A stretch of 64,000 bases of DNA from NCBI GenBank assembly GCA_004764695.1, contig SMSO01000037.1, positions 2,783,837-2,847,836 on the forward strand, in the 5' to 3' direction. How positions within the stretch are numbered: position 1 is the first letter of the stretch; every line of letters starts with the position of its first letter. Positions 30,536-41,582 of this stretch are shown here, in pieces. The notes under the pieces are model-generated. The model ran no database searches and was not told the origin of the DNA. It saw only the letters and a list, made by a program, of their open reading frames with translations. Both the position numbers and the translations under genes were made by a program. The DNA comes from Schizochytrium sp. TIO01. Taxonomy: Eukaryota > Sar > Bigyra > Thraustochytrida > Thraustochytriidae.

Positions 30536-30930
30536 TCCATTATCCACCTCGTCGCAAATTACTTGCAGACTTTCTCCGACGCTTTTCTTCTGATTGGCGT
30601 GCGCCCTTCGGCCCCTCTCCAGACATAGAAGAGGTCGCCGTCGAGAGACGCTCAGTAAGCAAGCAGCCATATGCTCAGCTTTTGCTAAAAGAAAGATGCT
30701 GCAGCAGCAAGTCTTCGTGACTAATCCATCAATCTTACAGCATCCTCTCAAAACCGCCACTGTTAGGAACTTTATTTCGTACTTCAGTAGGTACTTTCCC
30801 ACCTCCCTATTCCAAGTACCCATTAAGCTCTCCCTGCTCATCTTTCTAGCCCTTATCAGTTTCCAATCGGGTCCTTCACTTTGTTGCACAAGTTTCTTTA
30901 TCCAAAAGCAAATTCCATTGTGTTTTTTAC

Positions 30931-30931
<1 letters not shown>

Positions 30932-30963
<32 letters not shown>
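30932..30963. repeat. (ATT)n microsatellite
   Basis: About ten ATT units. Confidence 0.9.
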
Positions 30964-30965
<2 letters not shown>

Positions 30966-31075
30966 TTCTTATCTTTTTTTAAATGTCAAATTGAAAACAT
31001 GTATATTCTGCTTATTCGCCTATCTTCTATCTTCTTCGACGCAAACCTCTGAAAAAGAAGCAAATCGCCGTTTCG

Positions 31076-31098
31076 CTCTCTCTCTCTCTCTCTCTCTC
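31076..31098. repeat. (CT)n microsatellite
   Basis: About eleven CT units. A (GA)n tract follows some 140 bases downstream (31240-31270), so a transcript of this region could pair the two. Confidence 0.9.
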
Positions 31099-31236
31099 AA
31101 ATCCAACAGTGCGAGACTGCTTATTGCAATAAAAGAAAGCGCGAGCGGCTCTCAAAGACGATCTGCATCTGCTGCCTCCCTATTTCCGCCTATTTCCGCC
31201 TGTTTCTGCCTATTTCTGCTCTCCACAGACACAGAC

Positions 31237-31239
<3 letters not shown>

Positions 31240-31270
<31 letters not shown>
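31240..31270. repeat. (GA)n microsatellite
   Basis: About fifteen GA units, preceded by a short (ACAG)n stretch. It is complementary to the (CT)n tract at 31076-31098. Confidence 0.9.
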
Positions 31271-31271
<1 letters not shown>

Positions 31272-31465
31272 CTGGAGGCCGGGTATTCTGATTTTGCGCC
31301 AATCAGCGCCAATCGCGTCGGCCTGAGGCGGAAGGAAGAGGGCGCGAGCGTGCTTGGATTCATTCGCCCACCTGCAGCAGCTCAGGGGTCCCGAGAGCGG
31401 CGCAGCAGTGAGTGAGTGGGTAAGTAAGTAAGAAAGTGAGGAAGTGAATGAGAGGCGTAGGCACC

Positions 31466-31523
31466 GAGGTACCCAGGGTACCTCCATTCCCTGTCTCACT
31501 CATCGCGAGAGAAACTCGCGATG
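31466..31523. repeat. Two adjacent perfect inverted repeats
   Basis: First, GAGGTACC-CAG-GGTACCTC at about 31467-31485. Second, CATCGCGAG-AGAAA-CTCGCGATG at 31501-31523. Each forms a clean stem (8 and 9 bp) with a short loop, and only about 15 bases separate them. No gene or transposon is adjacent. Confidence 0.7.
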
Positions 31524-32348
31524 ATACTCGGGTTACAGTTTACCGTAGCTATGCAGTAGCGCTAGTTTCTTTGTTTCTTTAAAGTTCTTTTGATTCAAGC
31601 TCTTTCTTTGTTTGTTATCACTAACCTTTCTCTGCTTCGCTTGGGAATACTAACTCGAGCGCTCAAATGCACACGAGTTTCGCTCTTCTCTTTCAGAGTA
31701 TAGCGTTGTAAGAGAGGATTGGATCACTGTTTGCCTCTAGAGCTAGAAAACCTAGAAAATAAACAAAATCATGGAGGTGCGTGTATGTATGCATGCATGT
31801 ATGTAAATGTATGATTGATATTGATAGTCAGGTCAGTGAGCGGAGAGAGAACTCTCAGAGGGGCTTCTTTCGCAGGGCCCTCAGGAGACAGAGAGTCAGT
31901 AAATGACAAACAGACTACTGTCACCTTCGCCAAGGGCCTTCAGATGCTAGGGAGCTGTCGCTATCTCTTTAATTATGGATGGTTTTCCAATTTGATTGTC
32001 GTGCTTCGTTTTTCACTAGCTAGAGACGCTGGAAAGCATTGTCTAAAAGCTCGCGTGCAAAACTATACGCACGATAACAATATGCCAATTCATGCATAGA
32101 GCTAGCTGCCTAAGTGCTGCCACCAGCAGCTGCAAAACCGCCTGCCCGTTCTCCGCTCACTTTCAAAGGAAGAAGAAGGAAACGAGAGTAAAGTCCAATC
32201 ATAAGTTATACATTTCATTCGTTCGTTCATTCGTTCGTTCATTCATTCATTAATCCATTCGTGGAAATAAAAACCGAAAGAAGAAAGGATGCGATTTCAA
32301 CGTGTGTGAGATCATCAATAAACCTGTGCCGTCTCCTTGAGAACGAAG

Positions 32349-32393
32349 GTCAGTCAGTCAGTCAGTCAGTCAGTCAGTCAGTCAGTCAGTCAG
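32349..32393. repeat. (AGTC)n microsatellite
   Basis: About eleven perfect units of the tetranucleotide GTCA. Confidence 0.9.
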
Positions 32394-33308
32394 AGCCCTT
32401 CAGCATTCGCTCCACTTCCACCGCACTCGTCGCATCGTAGTACGTGACTGACTCAACTGCATCCCACCATACCTTCTCGTTTCGACAGCCACAGCCAGTC
32501 TTGAGCCAGGGCGTCTCGTTCGAGCTGGGAGGGCGCCTGCTTGAGGCCGACTTGCCAAAGCAGCCAAACTAAGTCATCACATGCATCCATGCAAAAGATG
32601 CAAAAGGAACCTCGCACTTTTTGCCAACTCCTCAGGCAGGAGCAGACAGACCCAGCACCCCTTGTCCGCTTTTTCCGCACGTTCATTATATATATATATA
32701 TACATATTGATTTTTAATTAATTATTTAATTATTTTTAAAATTATAGTTTTTATTATTTCATTTTATATTTTATTTTATTTTATTTTTCGACTAAAATAG
32801 AGAAATAAATGGATAAATAAATGTAAACCTACACGAAAATTCCACAAGAGCAAGGGTCAACCTCCTGCGAGCCTCCTCCTCAAAGACAAAGGAAACGGAA
32901 GAAGGCTTTCATTTTAGAACAGAAAAGCAGAAACAAAAAAAAAAAGGCGAGGAAAAAAAGAGGGGGAAAAGAGAAAAGAATTGAAGACTACAACAACACT
33001 AATGAAGGGTAGACAGTAAGGGGCTTCCTAGCGCTTTTGGGATAGAAAAGAAATTGCAATGCGATGCGCTGCTCAGCTGCAAACAAACCAACCAAGCCCT
33101 CGCCGCGATGCGGCATCTCCACTCTGCGCAACGCCGGTTGGAGCCACCGGCCATGTGGCAGCACGCACCCTTCTCTTCGCTCCGCAGAAGGATCTTGGAC
33201 TGGCTGCGCCTTTCTTTATAAATATATAAATATATAAATATATATTTATATATATTTATAATAGAGAGAGAGAGACAGCCTTGCTCCCTTCTAAGCTGCC
33301 GTTGTAAG

Positions 33309-33346
33309 GCAATTTGCAGCAATTTGCGGCAATTTGCGGCAATTGC
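33309..33346. repeat. Short direct repeat, unit GGCAATTTGC
   Basis: Four copies of a 9- to 10-base unit, with small changes, sit at the border between a TATATT-rich stretch and a GC-rich island. Confidence 0.7.
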
Positions 33347-33838
33347 AAGCGCAGCAGCGCTAGTCTTGAGGCCCGTCGCAGCTCGAGGCCGTGCAAGCAA
33401 CATCGCCAGGACAGGGCCAGCCAGCATCGGCAGCGGCGGCGGCGAAGGCGACACCAGAGACTGCCGCGGCGAGAGGCGACCGCGGCACTTACAGGCTCAC
33501 AGAGGTGCCCGAAACCCCCAGAAACGAAACCCCTTTCCTGGGAAGCATATCCGTTCCCAACGAGAGAAGCAAAAGCACATGAGCAGTGTCCACTTGGGAT
33601 GGGCGGATCTTCTGGCTTGAGTTTCCTCCCGCGCCGGAGCTGAAGGCTTTGGCCGCCTCGTCCCCTCTGGCTGCCTGCAGCTACTCGAGAGTGCCTGCCT
33701 GCATTGGTTTGGCACCAGCCGCTGCGCTGTAATCCCGCCGAGACTGCGGTCCTAAGGTCTCGTTTCAAATCGCTCAGGCAGACAACGGAGGAGCATTTGG
33801 ACGATGCCGCCGCACTCGAGGAAGTCAATCAATCAACC

Positions 33839-33866
33839 AATCGATCGATCGATCGATCGATCGATG
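33839..33866. repeat. (ATCG)n microsatellite
   Basis: About seven units of the self-complementary tetranucleotide ATCG/CGAT, directly following CAATCAATCAACCAAT. Confidence 0.85.
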
Positions 33867-34176
33867 GATCGCCCGTCGTCCCTTCGGGAGCCCTCGGCGG
33901 TTTCCTTCGCTCCCCGCTCGTCTTCGAGGCTCCGCGTCGCGCAGCTCCAGGTCCCGGAGCGAGCGAGTTCGCGCCGTCGTCGTTCGCAGCGACGGCGCCT
34001 TCGATCGAAGGCGTGTTTCCCTGGAGCTGCTCGCCTCGAGAGACCGGCGTCACTTGCGCATCATCACGAGCGGCGCCGCGCATGAGTTGTTGAGGCGTGG
34101 CTGCGTGCATGTCTTGCGGTGGTGATGCCTCTGCGAAGGCAGGAGCAGAGCAGATCACACCTGTTTCGCAATGGCG

Positions 34177-34177
<1 letters not shown>

Positions 34178-34222
<45 letters not shown>

Positions 34223-34277
34223 ATGGTGGTGGTGGTGGTGGTGACGATGGCGGTGGTGGTGATGATGGTGGTGGTGC
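34178..34277. repeat. (CTG)15 followed by a (GGT)n-rich tract
   Basis: Fifteen uninterrupted CTG units (34178-34222) run straight into an imperfect (GGT/GAT)n stretch. The plus strand gives open frames for poly-Leu, poly-Ala or poly-Cys and the minus strand for poly-Gln, but no frame is supported as a gene. Confidence 0.9.
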
Positions 34278-35571
34278 CCTTGACGCCCATTCACGCCTGA
34301 GCTGCAGAGAGAAGACGGTACACGAGCCAAGCCGTCGAAATCAAGCACGGCCAGACTAAGGAGGGGGTCCTTGTGGCCACCGTTTCCGGCACTCTGCCGC
34401 AGACGGTGCAAACTTCGTTGACGTTGCAGACACCGTCGTCGCTCAGGCACGAGCAAAGCTGCGATCGGCTCGCTCGCTCACCCTTTGCCTTTCGCCTTCT
34501 GCCTCGTCCCTGTCTTCGAGCTCGTGCATGAATCAATGCAATACAATGCAATGCAAGGCAAGACAAGGCAAGGCAAGGGGACGCATCGTTATCGTCCCAG
34601 CCTGCCAGAACCCAAGTTTGTTCCTCCTCCTCCTCTCTAGGATACGCTCATTGGCTTTGAGCCGGTTGCGTTTGCAATATTACAGTGCGCGTTGTGGACC
34701 CGCCGGGACAGGATACGATGGGAAAGGTTCCCTTTGGCGTGCTCAGGTGGAGAGAGGATGGCGGTGGCGAATGCTTCCGCGAGAGGGGTGCAGGTTTCCG
34801 TGTGTTTTACGAATGGGAATCCTTCAAGTCACTTATACAACCAAGAACAAAAGTTTTATTATTAAAAAGAAAAGAAAAGAAGTTTAATTAAGTTTTTTTT
34901 TTTATTTAAAATAAATTATTTTTTTTAAATTAAAAATAGAAATAAAACAAAAACATAGAACTAAAGCATATTCAATATATATATATATTTTAAAATAAAA
35001 AAGTTGTAAAGAAGAAGAAGAAAAGGGCCACAAGACGCGGTGTATGAATGTATGCATGTATGCATGTATATGAAGAAGAGAAAGAGGAGGAAAGAGGAAG
35101 AAAGAGGGAAAATACGGTAAAACGAGCTTCATAAAACAAATAAAAACCAACCCTCGAAAGTCTGTCTCTGCAGAAGATACGAATGCAGTGCAGATGCGAG
35201 GCTTTCTGACGGTGCTCGCGTCTCCTTCAAGGTGTTTCCTCTCCTTTGGAACTGGCTTCGCTCGAGGATATACCCATTAGCTAGTTCAGCTTCGAGGGTG
35301 GCGTGTGCATCATCTCTGAAGGCCATGTCGAAGGTTCCAAACCCTCGATTCGGCGCCCTCGAAAGTCTCAAGTTGGCATCAGTTGGACCAGCAGAAATGC
35401 AAAGATAGGCGTGGCTGCGATGACTTCTCTCTCCGCTCATTCAGCCATTTTCACAGACAGGCCACGAGCGCAGCAAAGCAAAAACATGATCCCAGAGGAC
35501 GGCATATCTAACCTTTCCATTGGTTTATCAGTTTTTGTTTCACCTTCGTTTCAAGCTGTTTATTAATTTTC

Positions 35572-35659
35572 GTTTGTTTGTTTGTTTGTTTGTTTGTTTG
35601 TTTGTTTATTTGTTTGTTTATTTGTTTATTTGTTTGTTTGTTTGTTTGTCTGTTTGTTT
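35572..35659. repeat. (TTTG)n microsatellite
   Basis: About 22 units of TTTG with a few TTTA or TCTG variants. A second short (TTTG)n tract lies at 36151-36171. Confidence 0.9.
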
Positions 35660-36020
35660 CTCTCCTCGTTTCTTCACCTTTTCAAGAAAACGAAAACCAC
35701 GCTTAAGACAGGAAAAAGGCAGCCGCGCGGCCGACCGATCTTGTGATGATGCAAGCCGCAAGCCTCAAAGACGGCACCCTCCGAGCCCATAAAGGCCCTC
35801 CGCCGACGACGGCGGTGCATGCATCGCCGCGCTTTGATCGAGTTCTTGCGCCGCTGCAACCAATGACTCAATAGTCGATAGCTAATTCAGACCTTGCGAG
35901 CTTGCTGTCGGTCACTCCGCTCTTCTCCCATCCCAGTGACCTCTGCTTTGCGTCCCTCTGAGTTTGTTTCCCGCTTTATTTGCGTCATCTTCCTTAGGAA
36001 AGAACTGAGGATGATCAATT

Positions 36021-36054
36021 AGAGAGAGAGCCTCTCTCTCTCTCTCTCTCTCTC
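36021..36054. repeat. GA/CT inverted microsatellite
   Basis: (AG)5 runs through a CC junction into (TC)n, so the tract can fold into a hairpin. Confidence 0.8.
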
Positions 36055-37442
36055 AGGGAGTGCTCCTTTCTCTGGTCTGAGCTTGCGCAACGATCTGTCT
36101 CCGTCTCTTAGAGACCTTCTTCTGATGTTGACTCTCTCTGTCTCTCTCTGTTTGTTTGTTTGTTTGTTTGTCTGTCTCTCTGTCTCTATCTTTCCATCTG
36201 ACTGATACGTGTAGGCACTTACCTACCTGCCTGCCTATGGCTGCCTACTTCTTCTCTCGCCGAAAGGCCACGAGCTTGCGAGTGCATTGCTCAAGGAGGG
36301 GGGACCTCCACAGAGTGAAATCTGCCGCCCCCGCTGCGAAAGAGGCGCCGCATTCCACCCTCGGCGTGTGATGTCAACTCGCCGGTCTTCACTGGCGCCC
36401 TTGAGTTCTTTTCTTCGCTGTCCTCAGCCTTCTTTTCCACTTGGGGCTAGTAGCAAGTGCCTAGGTAGTTGTAGGTAGTTTTAGATTTATTGTTATTTTT
36501 TTTTTATTGTTATTTTAAAGAAAGAAAAAAAGTTTAAATCGTAATAACATATTTAAAAAGAAACAGAAAAAGCAAAAGGAAACATTTGGTTTGAAAAAAA
36601 TAAAAAAGTTTATGAAAATTACAAATTGTAGGTTTGAAGTTCAAAGCTTAACCTCAAGTTCAAAATCTACTGCTGGATTCTGATTCCTGGAATGAAGATG
36701 AAAATTGTGGCCTTTTCGAGTTCAATCTTTGTCCTCAATAAATCAACCAATACATCCATCCATCCATCAATCAACTAATCCATCAACCAAAGGGCGGAGA
36801 ATGCCATGCTTTCCGCTCGCAGTGCATCGACCGCCGGTGCATCTTTCGTCGCTCCGTCCTTGGGCTCCTCTCATGAGTTCCTTCTTTCTTCTTAATCGAT
36901 CAGAAGCAAACACACCTTCTTTTTCCCTTCAACTTCGCTTGAACGAACGAACGAATGAATGAATGAATAAGTGAACAAGTCAACAAGTACACCAACATCT
37001 TTTTCTCTTTCTCCAAACTCCATCATATTTCAACTCCTTCGCTCACAAATGGGACCGGCTGAGTAATACATACCTACTGCCCTCTACCTGTCTGCTCCGC
37101 AGCGGCTTTGTATCCTAGCTTTAGCACTGCTGAGCGGGAAAGCGGAGATCATTACTTCCCTCGAGCTTTCCCAGTTTCTCCAGTCAACTGCATAAGAAAA
37201 CCGCCACCTGCTTAATCCTAGGAAATATAATTCATCAATTGGTCCTTCGTATCCACCCAGACCTATCCCTTCGAAGGCCACGGGAAGCATCCCTCTGAAA
37301 AAGCGCGGCTTGAGCCACCTGACTGACACTGGCACGCCAGCTCAGCTCAGATCGGCCCTGCGTTTGCCGCTGCTGGGCCCGCCACAAGTGCAGCGCCTCG
37401 ACTTTTGCTTCTTCCTTACGCATCACGTGCGCGTGAACGTAC

Positions 37443-37546
37443 GAATGAAATGAATGAAAATGAATGAAATGAATGAAATGAATGAAATGAATGAAATGAA
37501 TGAATGAATGAATGAATGAATGAATGAATGAATGAATGAATGAATG
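37443..37546. repeat. (GAAT)n microsatellite, degenerate at its left end
   Basis: About 104 bases. The left half alternates GAAT and GAAAT units, and the right half is about 12 perfect GAAT units. Confidence 0.9.
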
Positions 37547-38663
37547 AGTGTGCGAAGGCAGTCGTAGTAGTATCATGTACGGGTCCTTGCAGAACCCGAG
37601 TCGGCTGAGGGCTCTTTGGGGAATGGAGAAGAAGAGGGCCGCCGCGCCTCGAAGAAGAATCTAGCTTTCAGCGGCGCTTCGTGTTGGTTGGCAAGTGCCG
37701 AGTCGGCCAGAAGAGGCGGAAAGGGCGGATCCAGCTGACCCCGACTGCGTTCGGCCTTCAACCGCCGCTCATGCGCGCCGAATTGCGTCCAATCGAACTT
37801 GATTCAGAGCCCGAGCGAGAAAGCTGTCCTTCAAGCACTCAAGCGAGCAATCCATCAATCAATCAAACAAACAAGCGAACAAGCGAACTCACCTGAAATT
37901 GCGTTGCGCAGATCCACCCAGCGCTACTGCAGACGCAGTACCTCACTCTGCGGCAGCTCGGGGTCCCTTCAGACAGACAGGTATTCGTACATACGGACAT
38001 ACGGACAGACAGACAGAGCCTTCTGCGAGGTCTTGGGAAGAGGAAGCTTCAAGTAGATCTTGCCTTCCGCTGCTGCTAGCGCGGTCTTTGGCTGGCCAGG
38101 CCTCCGTAGCAACAGCGGAAGGCGAGCTTGGTTCTTGGAGTGAGGAGTGGGTTGCCCAAGGCGCCGTTCTTTGTGCCGTTCTTTGTGCCGTTCTTCTCAG
38201 TCCCTTCTGATCCTACGGATCATCCCAATTCTCGTTCTGACGGCGGTTTCGCAGAACTCGTACAGAACGAATAGCTGGCTCGCTAGGCTTCCGGCGCTAG
38301 GACCTGCTAGGGCGTCGCGCCGCGCCGGCCGGTCCCAAACCCATTCACTCCTCACGTCGTCGTCCTCACTCATTCACTTATAGTCACTTATAGTCACTTA
38401 TACTCAATTATACTCACTCATAATCACTCACTCAGTCGGATGCAAAGAAGCTTTGACTTTTCATAGGATCTTCTAGTTCTTTTTTAATTGTTTAATTAGA
38501 ATAACATAAATTGTTCATAAACAAAAACGGCTGCTTGGGGCGCCATGAGGTGGCGTCGCTGGCACCTTCGTCCTCCCTCGTCCCTTCGCCTTCCGCTGCT
38601 TTCCTTTCGGTTCCTCCCTCCCGAGGTCTCCTCCTCCTCGTCCTCCCTCTCGGCGGCATTGTC

Positions 38664-38692
38664 GCTTGCTTGCTTGCTTGCTTGCTTGCTTG
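38664..38692. repeat. (GCTT)n microsatellite
   Basis: About seven units. The same motif returns near 40298 and 45406, so it is a favoured repeat type in this region. Confidence 0.85.
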
Positions 38693-38758
38693 CGCTGAGA
38701 GCATTTGGGTTTCACAATCGGGCGGACTGCTCTCACTGTGCTATCGATCAGCGCACAC

Positions 38759-39121
<363 letters not shown>

Positions 39122-41582
39122 TCAATAATCAATAATTTATCAATAATCAATAGTTTATCAATAATCAATAATCAATCAATTAATCAATCAATCACTCATC
39201 GCTGACGTCGCAGAGACCGCATCCCGAGCGCTCTCCCACCGTCTGTCTGTCTGTCTGTAAGTCTGTCAGTTTGGCTGGCTGGCTGGCTGGCTGACCGGGC
39301 GTTCTCTGAGAACTTGCAGCAGCAGCAGGAGGAGGAGGAGGAGGCGAAAGCCTGAACGATCGACGGATGCTCGGAAAGCAGCGGCGATCAGACGATCAGA
39401 CGATCGATCGATCCTCTACTAGGCGAGGCTAGACGATGGATACATGGATAGGCCGTTGGCAGGTCGGCCTTCCTGCAACGCCAGGAAAGAAAGACAGCAC
39501 ATGCGTGGGTTTCCCCCCCTCCTGGACCCCCGCAGAGGGCCCCACTGTGGGCAGGCTTGAGGAACTTGGGCGGGCGGAATTCAGACCGTCCGAGGCAGAC
39601 CCGCCAGACTCCTAGGCTCGGGCTATGTAGCTACTAACTAACTGACTGACTGACTTCTGACTTTTGACTTTGGTTTCTTCTCAGATGGCCATGATAAATA
39701 AAAACGATATTATGTTATAATAAAAGGGAAAGAAGAGAAGAAGTAATAAAATGAGAGAGAGAAACAAATTGTTGGCAATAAATCAGTAAAAAGAATGCAA
39801 ATTCAGGATCTTTACAAGTAAAGATGTTGTTGATTTACCCATCTATAAGTGGAGGCTGTCAAGAGAAGAGTCTTTCTTTGTAAGTAACTTGAGGCCCGAC
39901 GAAGCAAGGTGCAGCTAATAACCTGGAGGCGTGGTCGGTGCGTGGCCCAGATCAACCTAGCCTCGTGCGGCAAGCTAACTCTTGGGCAGGCGAAGAAGAG
40001 AGCTCTTGCTGCGTACACTGAATGGGGCTTGTTCTTCTCTAGAGGCTCTATCATCGTGATACTTTGTTTGTTTCTCAGAATCGAAGATTAGAACTGTATC
40101 TAGCTGCCTACGTACTACCACGACAAGCTGTTTAACCGGTAAGAGTGCATGCACGGAGTGCTAGCACCTCTGAATCGCGCCACATAAGGGGCTCCGCGCT
40201 TATTTGCTATGGATAGCAGCAGCCTCTGAAGCCATCGCCACGATGGAGGTGATGGATGATTAAAGCTTCTCCGTGCTTCCTTTCTCGCTTCCCTTGCTTG
40301 CTTGCTTGCTTGCTCAGAGGCAGGTCGGGCGAGTCGGCCAGCTCGCTTCACGCAGAGACTTCTTTGGTTTACAATTGTGCAATGTATTTTAAACAAACAA
40401 GAAGTACGTAAACAAAGAGGTAATTAAACTGGACCTTGACTTCGAATGATTGTTTTTCGATTGAAAGTTTTAATTACCTAGAAGAATTAAAAGCGAATGT
40501 TGAATTAAAATTGGGAGATCAAATATGATAAACAAATACATACATATTTAAAAATAAAATATCATTTTAAAAAAAATTAAAAATTAAAAATCTTCACATA
40601 GTGTGCAGAGTGTGCGCCTCTGAGAGGTTTTCGAATCCTCCTTGTGAAGAGAATATCGTCTCTGTCGTTTGACACCTTGAAGAAGAGAAAGAGAGAGAAA
40701 GAGAGAGAAAGAGAAAAAAGAAGGACGGACTACTACCTACGGTAGTACATATTTCAACTTCGAGAGAGAGCCTGAAGTTTGACGGATTGCCTGTTCTGGA
40801 AGAGGAGGGGATGGATGAGCCGGAGCACAGGTTATTCTGGCCTAGTTCGTATCCTGCTCCTTAAGGAAGGATGACAGTATCCGGGTTTGCTACTCGAGTA
40901 CGACAGGAAGATGCCTTTAAAAAAATAAAAATAGCAAGATTGACGCCGCTTTTCTTCTAAATAGTATTATTATATATAAATATATATATCTTTTAAGTGA
41001 AAAAGAGTTGTTCCATCGTCAAGATAACGAAGAATTGCAAGGTAAGCCAGGCTTGGCTCAGCGCTAGCCTCGAGCCAGTGTTGGATTGAGCAAATGATTG
41101 TTGCGCAGTACTAGATGGCTGGCTGTAGGTAAATACAGAAAGAGATGGTATTGTGTGAGAAAGATATCATTCATATCATATTATATAAATTTAGAATCGA
41201 TGTTGATTATCATCATCGTTGGAGCACGACCTCACCATCAGCGACCGCGCTGTGAACAAATCCTCAGGTCTTGAATAAGGCAAACGTGCTGAAGGGGGAG
41301 GCATAACTCGCCGGTGAACAAAGTCAAACACTTGGCCGGTTCCTTACGCGCATGAGGGTTTGTTTTGTACAGCAGTGCGGAGGGAGCATTGGTTGGGCTC
41401 AACAGCACAGAGCTGCATTTGAAGGCGCACGACTTTCTTGCCGGTGATGAAAATCAATACCAGATCACAATGATATGTACACAAAACAGTCCTTTCCTTT
41501 CCTTTCCTTTGGTTAGCGAGTGCCATATATCTAGCCTACAGAGTTTCCCTGGCGCACAGCGGAGCATTAATGCAGCTACTTG

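Noticed and set aside
33256-34456. Several open frames of 90-190 codons on both strands
   Set aside because: The GC-rich island with CTG and GGT repeats keeps most frames open at the same time. No frame shows a domain.
40610-40660. TTTTCGAATCCTCC string resembling a tRNA T-arm
   Set aside because: No acceptor stem, anticodon arm or A-box is present upstream.
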